A stretch of DNA of 64,000 nucleotides, from assembly GCA_963816065.1 (NCBI GenBank), contig CAWFJG010000015.1:1-64000 (forward strand), written 5' to 3'. Both the position numbers and the translations under genes were made by a program. The DNA comes from Roseiarcus sp963816065 (GTDB lineage Bacteria; Pseudomonadota; Alphaproteobacteria; Rhizobiales; Beijerinckiaceae). Shown in pieces: positions 44,324-54,319 of the stretch (positions are counted from its first letter, which is position 1; each line of letters begins with the position of its first letter). The notes below the pieces were generated by a model. The model was not told the DNA's origin, made no database searches, and saw only the letters and a program-made list of their open reading frames with translations.

Positions 44324-45578
44324 CGTCGGCTACGGCTCCTCGCCTTCCCGACGCGGACCGGCGCGGCGAGAGGCCGCCCGGCCGGACCGGAGATCTCCCG
44401 GTTTCCGACGCTGTCTGTTCGCGCGTGATGGGGTCTGCGACCCCGGCGGGGCGTCAGCGTCTCGCATAGCGACGCCGCACAGGTCGCCTTCGACGTTGCT
44501 TACCGTCTCGGCCCCCGCGATTTCATGGCTTTCGTGGCTCAATAGCCCACCCCACGCGATTGTTGTGTACGCTTCGCGGCCGCCGTCGCCGACGACCCCG
44601 CAACACTCACTACCGGGCGCCCGCTACGGCTTACCCGGACCGGACTTCCACCGGCTAGACAGCGCCAGCTTTCCCGGCGCACAAGCAACTCATCAAAGAG
44701 ACGCGCACGCCGATCGCCGCAAGACCGGGACAACCGGCGCGTCACGACTACGAATACGAACGCAATGGCGTGGCCAATCTGTTCATGATGTTCGCGCCGC
44801 TGGAAGGCTGGCGTCACGTGAAAGTCACCGACCGCCGGGCGGCCGTCGATTACGCCCATGCGCTCAAGGATCTGTCCGACACGCTTTTTCCCGATGCGGA
44901 CAAAATCACGCTCGTTCAGGACAATCTCAGCACGCATACCACTGCGTCGCTCTACGAAGCCTTCCCCGCCGCCGAAGCGCGCCGCCTCGTCGAACGGTTC
45001 GAGTGGCATTACACGCCCAAGCACGGAAGCTGGCTCGACATGGCCGAGTCCGAGCTCGCCGTCCTCTCGACCCAGTGCCTCGATCGCCGCATCCCCGACA
45101 AGGAGGAACTGACCGAGGAAGTCGCCGCCTGGCAACAGCGCCGCAAACAAACCAAAGCCAACTGGCGATTCACAACCGCCGACGCCCGCATCAAACTCGC
45201 TAGGCTGTACCCTCAGTTCGAGTGACTCGGGCCACTAGGTCCCGTTCGTCGTCCGACACGCCGGTCACCTGATCGAACCGCGCGATGGCGTTGCGGACGT
45301 GGCGCGCATCTGTCTTCGGCTCTTTTCGTTGTTTGGGGAAGGCATAGACGCTGCCGGCAAATCGCTTCGCCCGGTCAGTCGCCCTGCTTCTCGTGCGGTT
45401 TCCATGTGGATGGCATGGTCGCCTCCAATCGGCGTCTCCGCCGTGAGTGGACAGTCCGATCGCAGTCCGCGATCGCGAAGGACAACGCGCGAGCCTGCCT
45501 GAGGATCCAATCAATCTGCGTTCGGAACGATTGGCGCCGTCGGCGACCGAAGCGGTTTGCTGTTCGAGCCAGACCTTT

Positions 45579-46700
45579 TCACACCCGCAGCGGCATCAGC
45601 ACGTAGAGCGCGCTCGCTCCGTCGCGGTCCTGGATGAGCGTCGGCGAGCCGGGATCGGCGAATCTTGATCAGCGCGGTGTCGCTCGGCAAGCTGGCCGAT
45701 GATGTCGAGCAGGTAGCGCGCGTTGAAGCCGATGTCGATCGGCGTCGAATCGTAGTCGACCTCGATCTCCTCGCTCGCCGAGCCGGAATCTGGGTTGTTG
45801 ACCGAGAGCGTCATCCGGCCGTCGGCGATCGACAGCTTGATCGCGCGGCCGCGCTCCGACGAAAGGGTCGAGACGCGGTCGACCGCCTTCTCGAACGGCT
45901 CCTTGTCGACCACGAGCCGCTTGTCGTTGCCGGTCGGGATGACGCGCTGGTAATCGGGGAAGGTGCCGTCGATCAGCTTGGTGGTCAGCACGACGTCGCC
46001 GAACTGGAAGCGCGCCTTGGCGGTCGAGATCTCGATACGCACGTCCTGCGCCAGATCCTCGAGCAGCTTCAGCACTTCGTTCACCGCTTTGCGCGGCGCG
46101 ATCACGCCTGGCATGCCGACCGCGCCCTCGGGCGCGGGCGTTTCGACGCGCGCAAGCCGGTGGCCGTCGGTCGCGACCGCCCGCAGCATCGCCGTGCCGT
46201 CGACGTCGACCGTATGCAGGAAAATGCCGTTGAGATAGTAGCGCGTCTCTTCGGTCGAGATCGCGAACTGGGTGTTGTCGATCAGGCGCTTCAGCTCGAT
46301 CGCCGGCATGGCGAAGCGGTGCGAGAATTCGCCCGAGGTCAGGTCGGGGAAGTCGGAGGCCGGCAGCGCCTGCAGATAGAAGCGCGAGCGGCCCGAGCGC
46401 AGCAGCAGCTGGCCGGTGTCGCCGGCGATTTCGAGGCTCGCCTGCGCGCCTTCCGGCAGCTTGCGGACGATGTCGTAGATAACATGGGCCGGAACGGTCG
46501 TCGCGCCGGGCTGCGCGACGTCGGCCGGCGCCTGTTCGGTCGCCTCCAGGTCAAGGTCGGTGCTCTTCAGCGCAACCTTGCCGTCTGCGCGCCTCGATCA
46601 GCACGTTCGCGAGGATCGGGATCGTGTTGCGGCGCTCGACGATGCGATGCACGTGCCCCAGAGCCTTGAGCAGGACCGAACGCTCGATCGTGACCTTCAT
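45579..46700 (-). CDS. dnaN: DNA polymerase III sliding clamp DnaN, two frameshifts as read
   Basis: The beta clamp tethers replicative polymerase to DNA. The reconstructed protein has about 373 residues. It starts MKVTIERSVLLKALGHVHRI and continues with RNTIPILANVLIEA, then DLDLEATEQAPADV in a second frame. The intact middle (45,690-46,560) has YLQALPASDFPDL, YYLNGIFLHTV, ATDGHRLARVETPAPEG and IDGTFPDYQRVIP. The end is SALYVLMPLRV with a stop at 45579. Frame changes are needed near 46575 (a GC-repeat) and 45680. Because the protein is essential, these are probably read errors. The gene is divergent from the PBP gene. Confidence 0.88.
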
Positions 46701-46971
46701 CGCAACATCATTCCGCTACTTCCTCCAACCGACGCGCGACACGCCGCGGCAGGGGCCGGACTTTGCCAAGGCGAGTGCGGCAAGCGCAAGACGCTCGGCC
46801 GATCGAAGCCGATTTCGTCGGCGGGTCCGCTCGCATGCCCGTCCTTAGCCAATTCGCTGCCCAATTCTGCGAAACCTTTACCGGCCCTTAAATCGTCCGC
46901 TTTAGCTCTTTCGCTGCGTGAGGCGCTGCGGCCGAATTCGGAGGGCTTAGGGCGCGGCGAGCGGGATAGCC

Positions 46972-49251
46972 ATGTTTGGCCGAGGCGGCAGGAAGAACCG
47001 AGCGCGGATCGAGCCGCGCCTCGACTGGCCGGCGCGAGCGCGGCGAGCGATCGACCAATTGCGCGCCGACCCTGCCGACCGTCCCGCGACCGCCCGCCGC
47101 GACGAAGTCCGACAAGCCGCGATCGCGCAGCAAGAAGGCCGGCGCAGGCGCCCGCGATCGGCGCCGTGCTTCGGGCGCCTCGCTCTACTGGACGGCGGTC
47201 ATGGGCGTCTGGGGCGTGCATCGCGCTCGGCGGCGTCGTCGCCTACTACGCCAGCCAGCTTGCCGCCCGATCGACCAGCTCGCGGTGCCGAAGCGCCCGC
47301 CCAACATCGCCATCCTCGCCGAGGACGGCACGCTGATCGCCAATCGCGGCGACACCGGCGGCGCCGGCCGTGCGGCTCATCGACCTGCCGCCCTACCTGC
47401 CCAAGGCGTTCGTCGCCATCGAGGACCGGCGCTTCTATTCGCATTTCGGCATCGACCCGATCGGCATCGATCGCGCGCGGTGCTTCGCGACATCGACCGG
47501 GCGCGGCGCGTGGAGGGCGGCTCGACCCTGACCCAGCAGCTCGCCAAGAACCTGTTCCTGACCCAGGAGCGGACGCTGTCGCGCAAGATCCAGGAGGCGA
47601 TCCTCGCACTGTGGCTCGAGCGCAAATATTCCAAGGACCAGATCCTCGAGCTCTATCTCAATCGCGTCTATTTCGGCTCCGGCGCCTACGGGGTCGAGGC
47701 GGCGGCGCAGAAATATTTCGGCAAGAGCGCGCGATTCGTGACAGCTGTCGGAGGCGGCCCTCCTCGCCGGGCTGATGAAGTCGCCGACAAAGCTCGCCCC
47801 GAACCGCAATCTCAAGCGGCGCCAACGAGCGCGCGGCGCAGGTCATCACCGCCATGGCCGAGCAGGGCCACATCACCGAGGCGATGGCCAAGATGGCGCT
47901 CGCCAATCCGGCGCCAGATCTGGCGCGACAAGACGGCGGGCTCGATCAACTACGCCGCCGACTATGTGATGGACATGCTCGACGACACGGTCGGCGCGAT
48001 CGACGAGGACATCGTCGTCACCACCACGCTCGATGCAAAGATGCAGGCCGATGCGCGAGCGCGCGCTGGCCGACGAACTCAACGCCAAGGGCGCAAAGTA
48101 CGGCGTCGGCCAGGGCGCGCTCGTCGCGCTCGATCCCAGCGGCGCGATCAAGGCGATGGTCGGCGGGCGCAACTACGCCGAAAGCCAGTTCAACCGCGCG
48201 GTCGCCGCCAAGCGGCAGCCCGGCTCCGTCGTTCAAGCCGTTCGTCTATCTGGCGCGCTCGAAAAGGGCCTGACGCCCGACACGCGTGCGCGAGGACGCG
48301 CCGATCTCGGTCAAGGGCTGGAATCCGGAGAACTACAGCCGCGAGTATTTCGGGCCGGTGACGCTGACCAAGGCGCTGTCGCTGTCGCTCAACACCGTGG
48401 CGGTCCGTCTCGGCCTCGAAGTCGGCCCCAAGACGGTGGTGCCGACCGCCCATCGCCTGGGGATCACGTCAGAACTCGAGCCGAACGCCACGATCGCGCT
48501 TGGCACATCCGACGGTGACGCCGCTCGAAATGGCTTCGGCCTACGCGGCGCTTCGCCAACGGCGGCATCGGCGTCCAGCCGCACGTCATCGCCAGGGTCC
48601 GCACCGCCAACGGCAAGCAGCTTTATACGCGGCGCAACGCCAGCTTCGGCCGCGTCATCGAACCGCAATATGTGGCGATGATGAATGCGATGATGCAGGA
48701 GACGCTGCTCACCGGCACCGCCCGCAAGGCCGAGCTGCCGGGCTGGCAGGCGGCGGGCAAGACCGGCACCAGCCAGGATTTCCGCGACGCCTGGTTCGTC
48801 GGCTACACAAGCTATCTCGTCGCCGGCGGTCTGGCTCGGCAACGACGACGACAGCCCGACCAAGAAGGTGTCGGGCGGCAATCTGCCGGTCGAGATCTGG
48901 AGCCGGTTCATGAAGGCCGCCCATGAGGGCGTGCCGGTCGCGGCGCTGCCGGGCGGCGTCTGGCAGAGCGGACCGCAGAACCCCTTCGCGCCCCTGCTCG
49001 CGCCGTTCGCCGGGGGAGGCGGGCAGCCTCCGCAGCCGCCCGCCTCGATCCCGCAATCCCGCGGCCGCGGCGGGGCGGCGCCGGTCGCGGCCGGACCGCC
49101 GCTTGCGCCGACGCCTGCGGCGCAGCCCGCCGGTCGTCCCATCGTTGTTCCGTCAGCTTCCGACGCTCCGGTCCCGCCCGCCGAAGTGCCCAGCGGCGAG
49201 CCAAGCCGGAAGACCAACGCCTTCCTCGACAGGATCTTTGGGAGATTGTGA
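46972..49251 (+). pseudogene. mrcA: Class A penicillin-binding protein (PBP1A type), many frameshifts as read
   Basis: A bifunctional cell-wall synthase: glycosyltransferase plus transpeptidase. Parts in order: a basic cytoplasmic start (MFGRGGRKNRARIEPRLDWP), a membrane segment (SLYWTAVMGVWG), the transglycosylase motifs EDRRFYSHFGID, RVEGGSTLTQQLAKNLFLTQ and RKIQEAILALWLERKYSKDQ, and the transpeptidase motifs around the active serine in KRQPGSSFKPF, the SLN motif in ALSLSLNTVAVRL, and KTG in AAGKTGTSQDFRDAWFVGY. The C-terminus is a Pro-rich tail ending LDRIFGRL. At least ten frame changes are needed between 47,050 and 48,850. The rest reads well, so sequence quality is the likely cause. Confidence 0.85.
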
Positions 49252-49352
49252 TCCCCTGGCGCCGTATTTTCCGCCGCCGCGAACAGTGGTAAACGATTGC
49301 CCTGGGGGGAATGCTCAGAGGATCATCCTGGGCTTCACCGGGGAACAGACGA

Positions 49353-49883
49353 ATGACGGTGGACGAATTCCTCGGCTGGACCGCGGGACGGGAGGGGCGC
49401 TGGGAGCTGTTCGACGGCGAACTCGTCGAAAAGAGACCAGAGCGTCCGCTTCATACGGAAACGAAGCGCGAGGTGGCGTCCGCCCTGAAAAGCGCCATCC
49501 GTAACGTCGGCGCCCCTTGCCACGTTACGAAGGACGGGGCGATCGTCCGCATTTCGTCAGATACAGCGTTTGAGCCGGACGCTGTCGTCTACTGTAGTCC
49601 GCGCGTAGAGCGCGATAGGGTCGAGATCCCGGAGCCGGTGGTCGTGGTCGAGGTCCTCTCGGACGGGACGGCGGAGCGTGACCAGGGGCCAAAGCTCGCC
49701 GGCTACTTTTCCGTCCCGAGCGTCGCCCATTATCTCATCGTCGATCCGGAACGCCGCATTGTCGTCCGCCACCAGCGCGACAAGAGTGGGACGATCGAAT
49801 CGCAGGTCGTGACGGACGGCCCGCTGCGCCTTGATCCGCCGGGACTCGCTTTCTTTGTCGAGGAGTTGTTCGCGCCGAGGTAG
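49353..49883 (+). CDS. Uma2 family (PD-(D/E)XK fold) protein
   Basis: A protein of about 176 residues with the Uma2 nuclease-fold pattern: MTVDEFLGWTAGREGRWELF, DGELVEKRP, the core FEPDAVVYCSPR, PEPVVVVEVLSDGTAERDQG with Asp and Glu of the PD-(D/E)XK site, and VAHYLIVDPERRIVVRHQR. These proteins are widespread, often in many copies, and their targets are unknown. An upstream in-frame start at 49311 exists, but the family begins at MTVDEFL. Confidence 0.88.
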   Translation: MTVDEFLGWTAGREGRWELFDGELVEKRPERPLHTETKREVASALKSAIRNVGAPCHVTKDGAIVRISSDTAFEPDAVVYCSPRVERDRVEIPEPVVVVEVLSDGTAERDQGPKLAGYFSVPSVAHYLIVDPERRIVVRHQRDKSGTIESQVVTDGPLRLDPPGLAFFVEELFAPR

Positions 49884-49960
49884 CAGGCGCGCCTGGGCGC
49901 GACGGGCGCAGACACGCCACCCAAATCAAGGCCATCTGGACCCCGTACGGCGAGTGACGC

Positions 49961-50944
49961 TCACCAGACTTTGGCGACGGTATAGCCAAGGCCCCGCAGG
50001 CGCTCGACGAGACCGTCCTTGCCGGTGAGGTGCAGCGCGCCGACGGCGACGAAGGCGCCGCCGGCCTTAAGGAACGGCGCGAGGCGCTCGGCCATGATCG
50101 CATCGCGCTCCACAAGCAAGAGGCGGGTGAACGCGTCCTCGGCCGCGCGCTCGGTCGCGCTGACTCCGCCGACCGCATCGCCGACGGCCAGGATCTCCGC
50201 CGGCCGGCTTTCGCCGTAGAGCTTGAGGAGGGTGGCGTAGACGTCGTCGTTCATCTCCGGCTCGCGCGCGGCGACCGCAAGCAGCGCGGCGGCGACCTCG
50301 GGCTTGATCGATGCGACGGCGTCGAGTTGCTCCTGCGGCGTTTCCAGCGCGACCACCCTTACCCCCGCCGCCTTCGCCCGCTCCGCCAGGAATTGGTCGA
50401 CCTCCGGCAGATCGAGAGCCTCCCGCTTGGCTTCGCACGTCGGCGCGGCGGTCAGGATCGCGAGGAACCAAAGTCTGAGATGGTGCGCGAAGGGGATCGG
50501 ATAGCCGCGTTCGCCGATCATGCTCTCGATTTTGGCGCGATCCCCGTCAGGAAGCTCGACAAAGGTGTCGCGGTCGTGATCAAGCGCCCGGGCGAGCATC
50601 TCGGCGCCAATCCTGGCCTTCTCCACTGCGTCCATCGGACCGCCGAGTTCGGTGATGACGACCTTCGCGCCCGGAATCGCCTCGGCCGCCCGCCGCGCCG
50701 TGGTCAGCGCGCCGTCGTCGGTCGAATGGATCGTGCCGAAGAGGTAGGAGGGCGGAAGGGTCCCCTTGTCGACCCGCCAGAGAAGTCCATCGGCGTTGAG
50801 GAGGTCGTCGGCGCGGCGCGCCTCGGCTTTAGCGAGGCCGGCGACATGGCGGAGGTCCTTTCCGCCGCACGGAGGCGGCGTCTCGGCGAAGACGGGCGCC
50901 GCCGCCATCATTAGACCAGCGAGCGCGGTCGCGATTTCGAGCAA
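49961..50944 (-). CDS. TraB/GumN family protein
   Basis: A secreted TraB/GumN protein. The signal peptide is LEIATALAGLMMAAAPVFA. The family motifs are LFGTIHSTDDG (GxxH) near residue 70 and GGAFVAVGALHLTGKDGLVE (second GxxH) near the C-terminus, with GLLWRVDKG and EVDQFLAERAKA between. The TIKI-like domain suggests a metal-dependent peptidase or binding role, unproven in bacteria. TTG at 50944 gives the best signal peptide after a GGAAGG. A longer in-frame TTG start at 51031 sits on the TTTGGGCCCAAA palindrome and is less likely. Confidence 0.82.
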   Translation of the reverse strand: MLEIATALAGLMMAAAPVFAETPPPCGGKDLRHVAGLAKAEARRADDLLNADGLLWRVDKGTLPPSYLFGTIHSTDDGALTTARRAAEAIPGAKVVITELGGPMDAVEKARIGAEMLARALDHDRDTFVELPDGDRAKIESMIGERGYPIPFAHHLRLWFLAILTAAPTCEAKREALDLPEVDQFLAERAKAAGVRVVALETPQEQLDAVASIKPEVAAALLAVAAREPEMNDDVYATLLKLYGESRPAEILAVGDAVGGVSATERAAEDAFTRLLLVERDAIMAERLAPFLKAGGAFVAVGALHLTGKDGLVERLRGLGYTVAKVW

Positions 50945-51031
50945 AAAGACCGCCCTTCCGACTGCAAAAGGCGCCGGAAATCGCGCGCGAAGGCCGGTTT
51001 TCGGGCCGAAGAAGGGGCAATTTGGGCCCAA

Positions 51032-51525
51032 AATTCCCGTTCTTGACCCCAGAAAGCGCGATCCAGCCGCTCGTTTTTCGAGAGCGGCCGTGCGATCTCA
51101 GGGGCTTAGCTGCAAGATCCTGATTCGCAGGGGCTTGGAGAGGGGTCGTTCGCCGTATTTCGGCCATGTTTAACGCAGGGCGCGAAGACCGCGAGACGAT
51201 CGAGACACGGCACGCCAAGCCACCAAGAATGGCTGCAGCGCCCGCGACGGGAGCGATCCCAGCGACCCGCGCAATACAACAGAGGATGGACGCGAAAATG
51301 ACGAGCGGCATCAGGGATTCGATCCGGGGGGCGACGGGATCACTCTAGCCGCTGCTTCTGAAATACGCAAGATATCGTAGCCATCAATCTAGAAAAAAGA
51401 AGACAGCGCGGCTCGGCCCGTGCGATCACGCGCCCACCGATGTGGCGCTGCGGGGCCGTAGCCCGGCCTCCTCCGCCTGCTGGGGCAGTGCGAGCCTCCG
51501 CCCATTTGGTCGGTCAGCTTCCCGC
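51032..51525. other. Intergenic, TraB-like gene to coaA
   Basis: About 490 bases between genes on the minus strand. A perfect 12-base palindrome TTTGGGCCCAAA lies at 51021-51032. A hydrophobic minus-strand reading from 51311 (MPLVIFASILCCIARVAGIA) could be a tiny membrane peptide but has no family resemblance and runs into the TraB-like gene. Confidence 0.4.
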
Positions 51526-52484
51526 TCAAAGCTTGCGCAGCGCCACTTCCTCGATCCGGTGGCTCGCGCCCTTGGTCAGCTGAAGATCGGCGCGTGGCCG
51601 GGTCGGCAGGATGTTTTCGTGCAGGTTGACCAGATTGATCCGCATCCAGATCGAGCGCGCGGTCGCCTCCGCTTCCGCGTCGTCGAGATCGGCGTATTGC
51701 CGGAAGTAGCTGCGCGGGTCGCGGAAGGCCGTATCCCTGAGCCTCATAAAGCGCTCGATGTACCATTGTTCGAGCAGAGCGTCGTCCGCGTGGAGGAAGA
51801 TCGAGAAATCGAAGTAGTCGGAGACGAACGGCACCTCCTTGCCGTCGCGCACAGGCGGTTCGGCGCGAGCACGTTGATGCCTTCGACGATCAGGATGTCC
51901 GGCCGGTCGACCATGGTCGTCTCGCCGGGCACGATGTCGTAGGTCAGGTGCGAATAGACGGACGCCGCGACATGCGGCTCGCCCGCCTTGACCGCCGATA
52001 GGAAGCGGATCAGCGCGCTGCCGTCGTAGCTCTCCGGGAAGCCCTTGCGGTCCATCATGCCCTGGCGAATGAGCTCCGCGTTGGGCAGCAGGAACCCGTC
52101 AGTGGTCACCAGCTGGACCTTGGGCGTGTTCGGCCAGCGCGTCAGCAGCGCCTGCAGGACGCGTGCGGTGGTCGACTTGCCGGCGGCGACGGAGCCAGCG
52201 ATCCCGATGATGTAGGGGACTTTGCCGTCGGTCGCGCCGAGGAAGCGTTGCGTCGCCTTGAACAGGCCCTGGGTCGCCGCGACATAGAGCGCCAGCAGGC
52301 GCGACAGCGGCAGGTAGATGGCGACGACCTCGTCGATCGAGATTGGATCATGGGTTGACTGCAGCTTGCGCAGATCGTCGATCGTCAGGGTGAGTTGCGT
52401 GTCGGCGCGCAGCGTCGCCCATTCGTCGCGGGTGAACCGGCGAAAAGGGGAGACGGTCGGCGGGCGCTTGACGAATTGATCCAT
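51526..52484 (-). CDS. coaA: Pantothenate kinase CoaA, one frameshift
   Basis: CoaA phosphorylates pantothenate in the first step of CoA synthesis. The reconstructed protein is about 319 residues. It starts MDQFVKRPPTVSPFRRFTRD, has the P-loop GIAGSVAAGKSTTARVLQAL, VQLVTTDGFLLPNAEL, KGFPESYDGSALIRFL, HLTYDIVPGE and DILIVEGINVLAPNR. It then changes frame near 51860 to FVSDYFDFSIFLHADDALLE and ends GASHRIEEVALRKL. One indel accounts for the break. It follows hisE, the usual order in Hyphomicrobiales. Confidence 0.9.
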
Positions 52485-52509
52485 GTCGTTCCCTCGCGTC
52501 ACCGTCCCT

Positions 52510-52824
52510 TTAGGCCTCGCGGGCCGCCTTTTCTTCGTGGCCGCTTTGCCGAGTCCGGCGTTCCAGTTCGCGCACGACCGAGTCGAAGGCAACGCCTCTC
52601 ACGCGCAAGAGCACCAGAAGATGATACAGCACATCGGCGGCCTCCGCCCGTACGGCGAACTCGTCCTGGGCCGCCGCGGCGACCGTCAGTTCGATCGCTT
52701 CTTCGCCGAACTTGCGCGCGCAGTGGGCAACGCCCTTGTCCAACAGGCTGCGCGTGTACGATTGATCGGCCGACGCCTCCGCGCGCCGGTCGATGATCCC
52801 GGCGAGATCGTCGAGCGTGAACAT
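52510..52824 (-). CDS. hisE: Phosphoribosyl-ATP pyrophosphatase HisE
   Basis: HisE hydrolyses phosphoribosyl-ATP to phosphoribosyl-AMP, the second histidine step. The 104-residue MazG-like protein has SYTRSLLDKGVAHCARKFGE, EAIELTVAAA and EAADVLYHLLVLLRVRGV, with the metal-binding EExxE and ExxD residues. It is 25 bases upstream of coaA. It lies 33 kb from hisZG, so histidine genes are dispersed in this genome. Confidence 0.92.
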   Translation of the reverse strand: MFTLDDLAGIIDRRAEASADQSYTRSLLDKGVAHCARKFGEEAIELTVAAAAQDEFAVRAEAADVLYHLLVLLRVRGVAFDSVVRELERRTRQSGHEEKAAREA

Positions 52825-52894
52825 GCTTTCGCCCTACCCTGCTTTTGCGGCGGCGCATAGTCGGCACAAAGGCCAAAAGGATCGCTGGGCCGGA

Positions 52895-54319
52895 TCAGCG
52901 GTAGCCGACGACGGCCTTCCACTCGAGATAGTCGTCGATGCCGAATTCGCCGTATTCGCGCCCGTTGCCCGAACGCTTGAAGCCGCCGAACGGGGCGTGG
53001 ACATCCCAGGCCGGGGAATTCAGGCTCACCGTGCCGGCGCGCAGCCTCGCCGCGACCTCGCGGGCGCGACCGAGATCGGCCGACGACACATAGGCCGCAA
53101 GCCCGTAATCGGTGTCGTTGGCGATGCGGATCGCCTCGTCTTCATCCTCGTAGCTCAGGATCGACAGGACCGGGCCGAAGATTTCTTCGCGCGCGATGGT
53201 CATGTGCGGCTGGACGTCGCCAAAAACCGTCGGGCGTACATAGTAGCCGCGATTGAGGCCGGGCGGCCGTCCGGGGCCGCCGGCGGCGAGCCGCGCGCCC
53301 TCCCGGACGCCGGCCTCGATCAGGCGCTGGACTTTGTCGAACTGCGCGGCGCTTGCGACCGGTCCGAGATCGGCGCCGGGCGCGCGCGGGTCGCCGACCT
53401 TGAGGCCGTTGGCGACCGCCGCGGCGATGGCGACCGCCTCGTCGTGCCTTTCGGCCGGCACGAGCATGCGGGTCGGGGCGTCGCAGGATTGGCCGCTGTT
53501 GGAGAAGCACGACCGGACGCCGTCGCCGACCGCGGCCTCGAGATCCGCATCGCGCAAGATGAGGTTCGGAGACTTGCCGCCGAGTTCCTGGGTCACCCGC
53601 TTCACCCCGTCCGCCGCCGCCTTGGCGACCAGAATTCCGGCTCGGGTCGAGCCGGTGAACGAGATCATGTCGACGCTGGAATGGGCCGCCAGCGCCTGGC
53701 CGACCTCAATCCCCGTCCCGTTGACGAGATTGAAGACGCCGGCCGGAGCCTTGGCCGCCTCGACGATCTCGGCGAAGATCAGGGCGCTCACCGGGGCGAT
53801 CTCGCTCGGCTTCAGGACGACGGCGCAGCCTGCCGCGAGCGCGGGCGCGACTTTGCAGACGATCTGGTTCAGCGGCCAGTTCCACGGGGTGATCAGGGCG
53901 GCGACGCCGATCGGCTCCCGGACGATCATCGTCGAGCCGCGGAGTCGGCTGAACGCATAAGTTTTGAGCGCCTCGATCGTCGCCTCGAGATGCACCCGCC
54001 CGGCGGGGACCTGCGCCGCGCGGGCGAACGGCAGAGGCGCCCCCATCTCGCGCGAGACCGCCTCGGCGAGATCGTCGGCGCGGGCGTCGTAGCTCTCGAG
54101 GATGCGCTCGAGCAGCGCAGCGCGGTCTTCGCGAGAAGTCAGGGCGAAGGACTCGAAGGCCGCGCGGGCCGCAGCGACCGCGCGATCGGCGTCGGCCGCC
54201 GAGCCGAGGGCGATGCCGGTGAAGGGCAGTTCGGTCGAAGGGTCGATGACGTCGAGCGTCTCCAGCCGGAGCGGCGCGACCCATCGGCCGCCGATGTAGA
54301 ACTGCTCGTGGCGGTTCAT
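52895..54319 (-). CDS. Aldehyde dehydrogenase family protein
   Basis: A 474-residue NAD(P)-dependent aldehyde dehydrogenase. Seen are ITPWNWPLNQIVCKVAPALA, the cofactor motif FTGSTRAGI, the catalytic Glu in TQELGGKSPNLI, the catalytic Cys in FSNSGQSCDAPTRMLVP, and EEIFGPVLSILSY. It ends KRSGNGREYGEFGIDDYLEW. The start MNRHEQFYIGG at 54319 matches the family. The closest types act on small aliphatic aldehydes, but the substrate is not fixed by sequence. Confidence 0.9.
   Translation of the reverse strand: MNRHEQFYIGGRWVAPLRLETLDVIDPSTELPFTGIALGSAADADRAVAAARAAFESFALTSREDRAALLERILESYDARADDLAEAVSREMGAPLPFARAAQVPAGRVHLEATIEALKTYAFSRLRGSTMIVREPIGVAALITPWNWPLNQIVCKVAPALAAGCAVVLKPSEIAPVSALIFAEIVEAAKAPAGVFNLVNGTGIEVGQALAAHSSVDMISFTGSTRAGILVAKAAADGVKRVTQELGGKSPNLILRDADLEAAVGDGVRSCFSNSGQSCDAPTRMLVPAERHDEAVAIAAAVANGLKVGDPRAPGADLGPVASAAQFDKVQRLIEAGVREGARLAAGGPGRPPGLNRGYYVRPTVFGDVQPHMTIAREEIFGPVLSILSYEDEDEAIRIANDTDYGLAAYVSSADLGRAREVAARLRAGTVSLNSPAWDVHAPFGGFKRSGNGREYGEFGIDDYLEWKAVVGYR

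Larger units (their letters stand above)
42774..44682 (-). mobile_element. Group II intron with reverse transcriptase, antisense in the transposase gene
   Basis: The intron RNA runs on the minus strand. Its 5' end at 44682 begins GTGCGCC (the GUGYG rule), followed by the typical CAGCCGG-like AGCCGGTGGAAGTCCGGTC. Its 3' end is CTACCGCGAT at 42774. Removing 42774-44682 rejoins transposase codons TCG and AAG exactly, giving LDETS-KQLIKE. The intron is about 1.91 kb with domain V at 42814-42846 and a full-size maturase gene. Confidence 0.88.
42169..45225 (+). pseudogene. IS630-family transposase, split by a group II intron
   Basis: The N-terminal helix-turn-helix part is at 42169-42663 (GTG start; RIAEALDTSVPTVERTRRQL). 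The catalytic part follows in the -1 frame after the A7 run at 42622-42628 (KKNILKPHLKQQWVIAP, RPLVCLDETS). The group II intron begins right after LDETS. Beyond it the gene resumes with KQLIKETRTPIAARPGQPAR and contains LVQDNLSTHT, EWHYTPKHGSWLDMAESELA and the end ARLYPQFE at 45225. The three acidic catalytic residues are those of LDET, QDN and AESE. A7 slippage with -1 frameshifting is common in this family. The intron is in the opposite orientation, so splicing cannot restore this mRNA. Confidence 0.85.
42094..45237 (+). mobile_element. IS630-family insertion sequence interrupted by a group II intron
   Basis: The ends lie in CTAG at 42093-42096 and 45235-45238, giving the TA target duplication typical of IS630/mariner elements. 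Imperfect terminal inverted repeats start CTAGTAGATCACGTCA on the left and, in reverse complement, CTAGTGGCCCGAGTCA on the right. Without the 1.9-kb intron the element is about 1.23 kb, normal for the family. It is inserted in a DUF6582 gene. Confidence 0.85.
42043..45514 (-). pseudogene. DUF6582-type gene split by an IS630 element
   Basis: On the minus strand the 5' part lies right of the insertion: VYAFPKQRKEPKTDARHVRN, AIARFDQVTGVSDDERDL, ending at the TA at 45236-45237. The 3' part lies left of it: AFANIKRAADLYGVGI and a TGA at 42043-42045. Joining the halves at the shared CTAG restores an uninterrupted frame, ERDL-AFANIKRAADLYGVGI, typical of these small proteins of unknown role. The beginning also needs one frame change: LTGRSDLPA must join SVYAFPK near 45360, which would put the start at the Met near 45400. 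Without it the frame reads to 45514. Confidence 0.75.

Noticed and set aside
51021..51032. TTTGGGCCCAAA palindrome as an operator
   Set aside because: A single 12-bp palindrome with no second copy and no adjacent regulator gene is not enough to call a site.
50829..51311. Hydrophobic minus-strand reading upstream of the TraB-like gene
   Set aside because: Only the first 35 residues look like a membrane segment. The rest is a shadow of the TraB-like gene.
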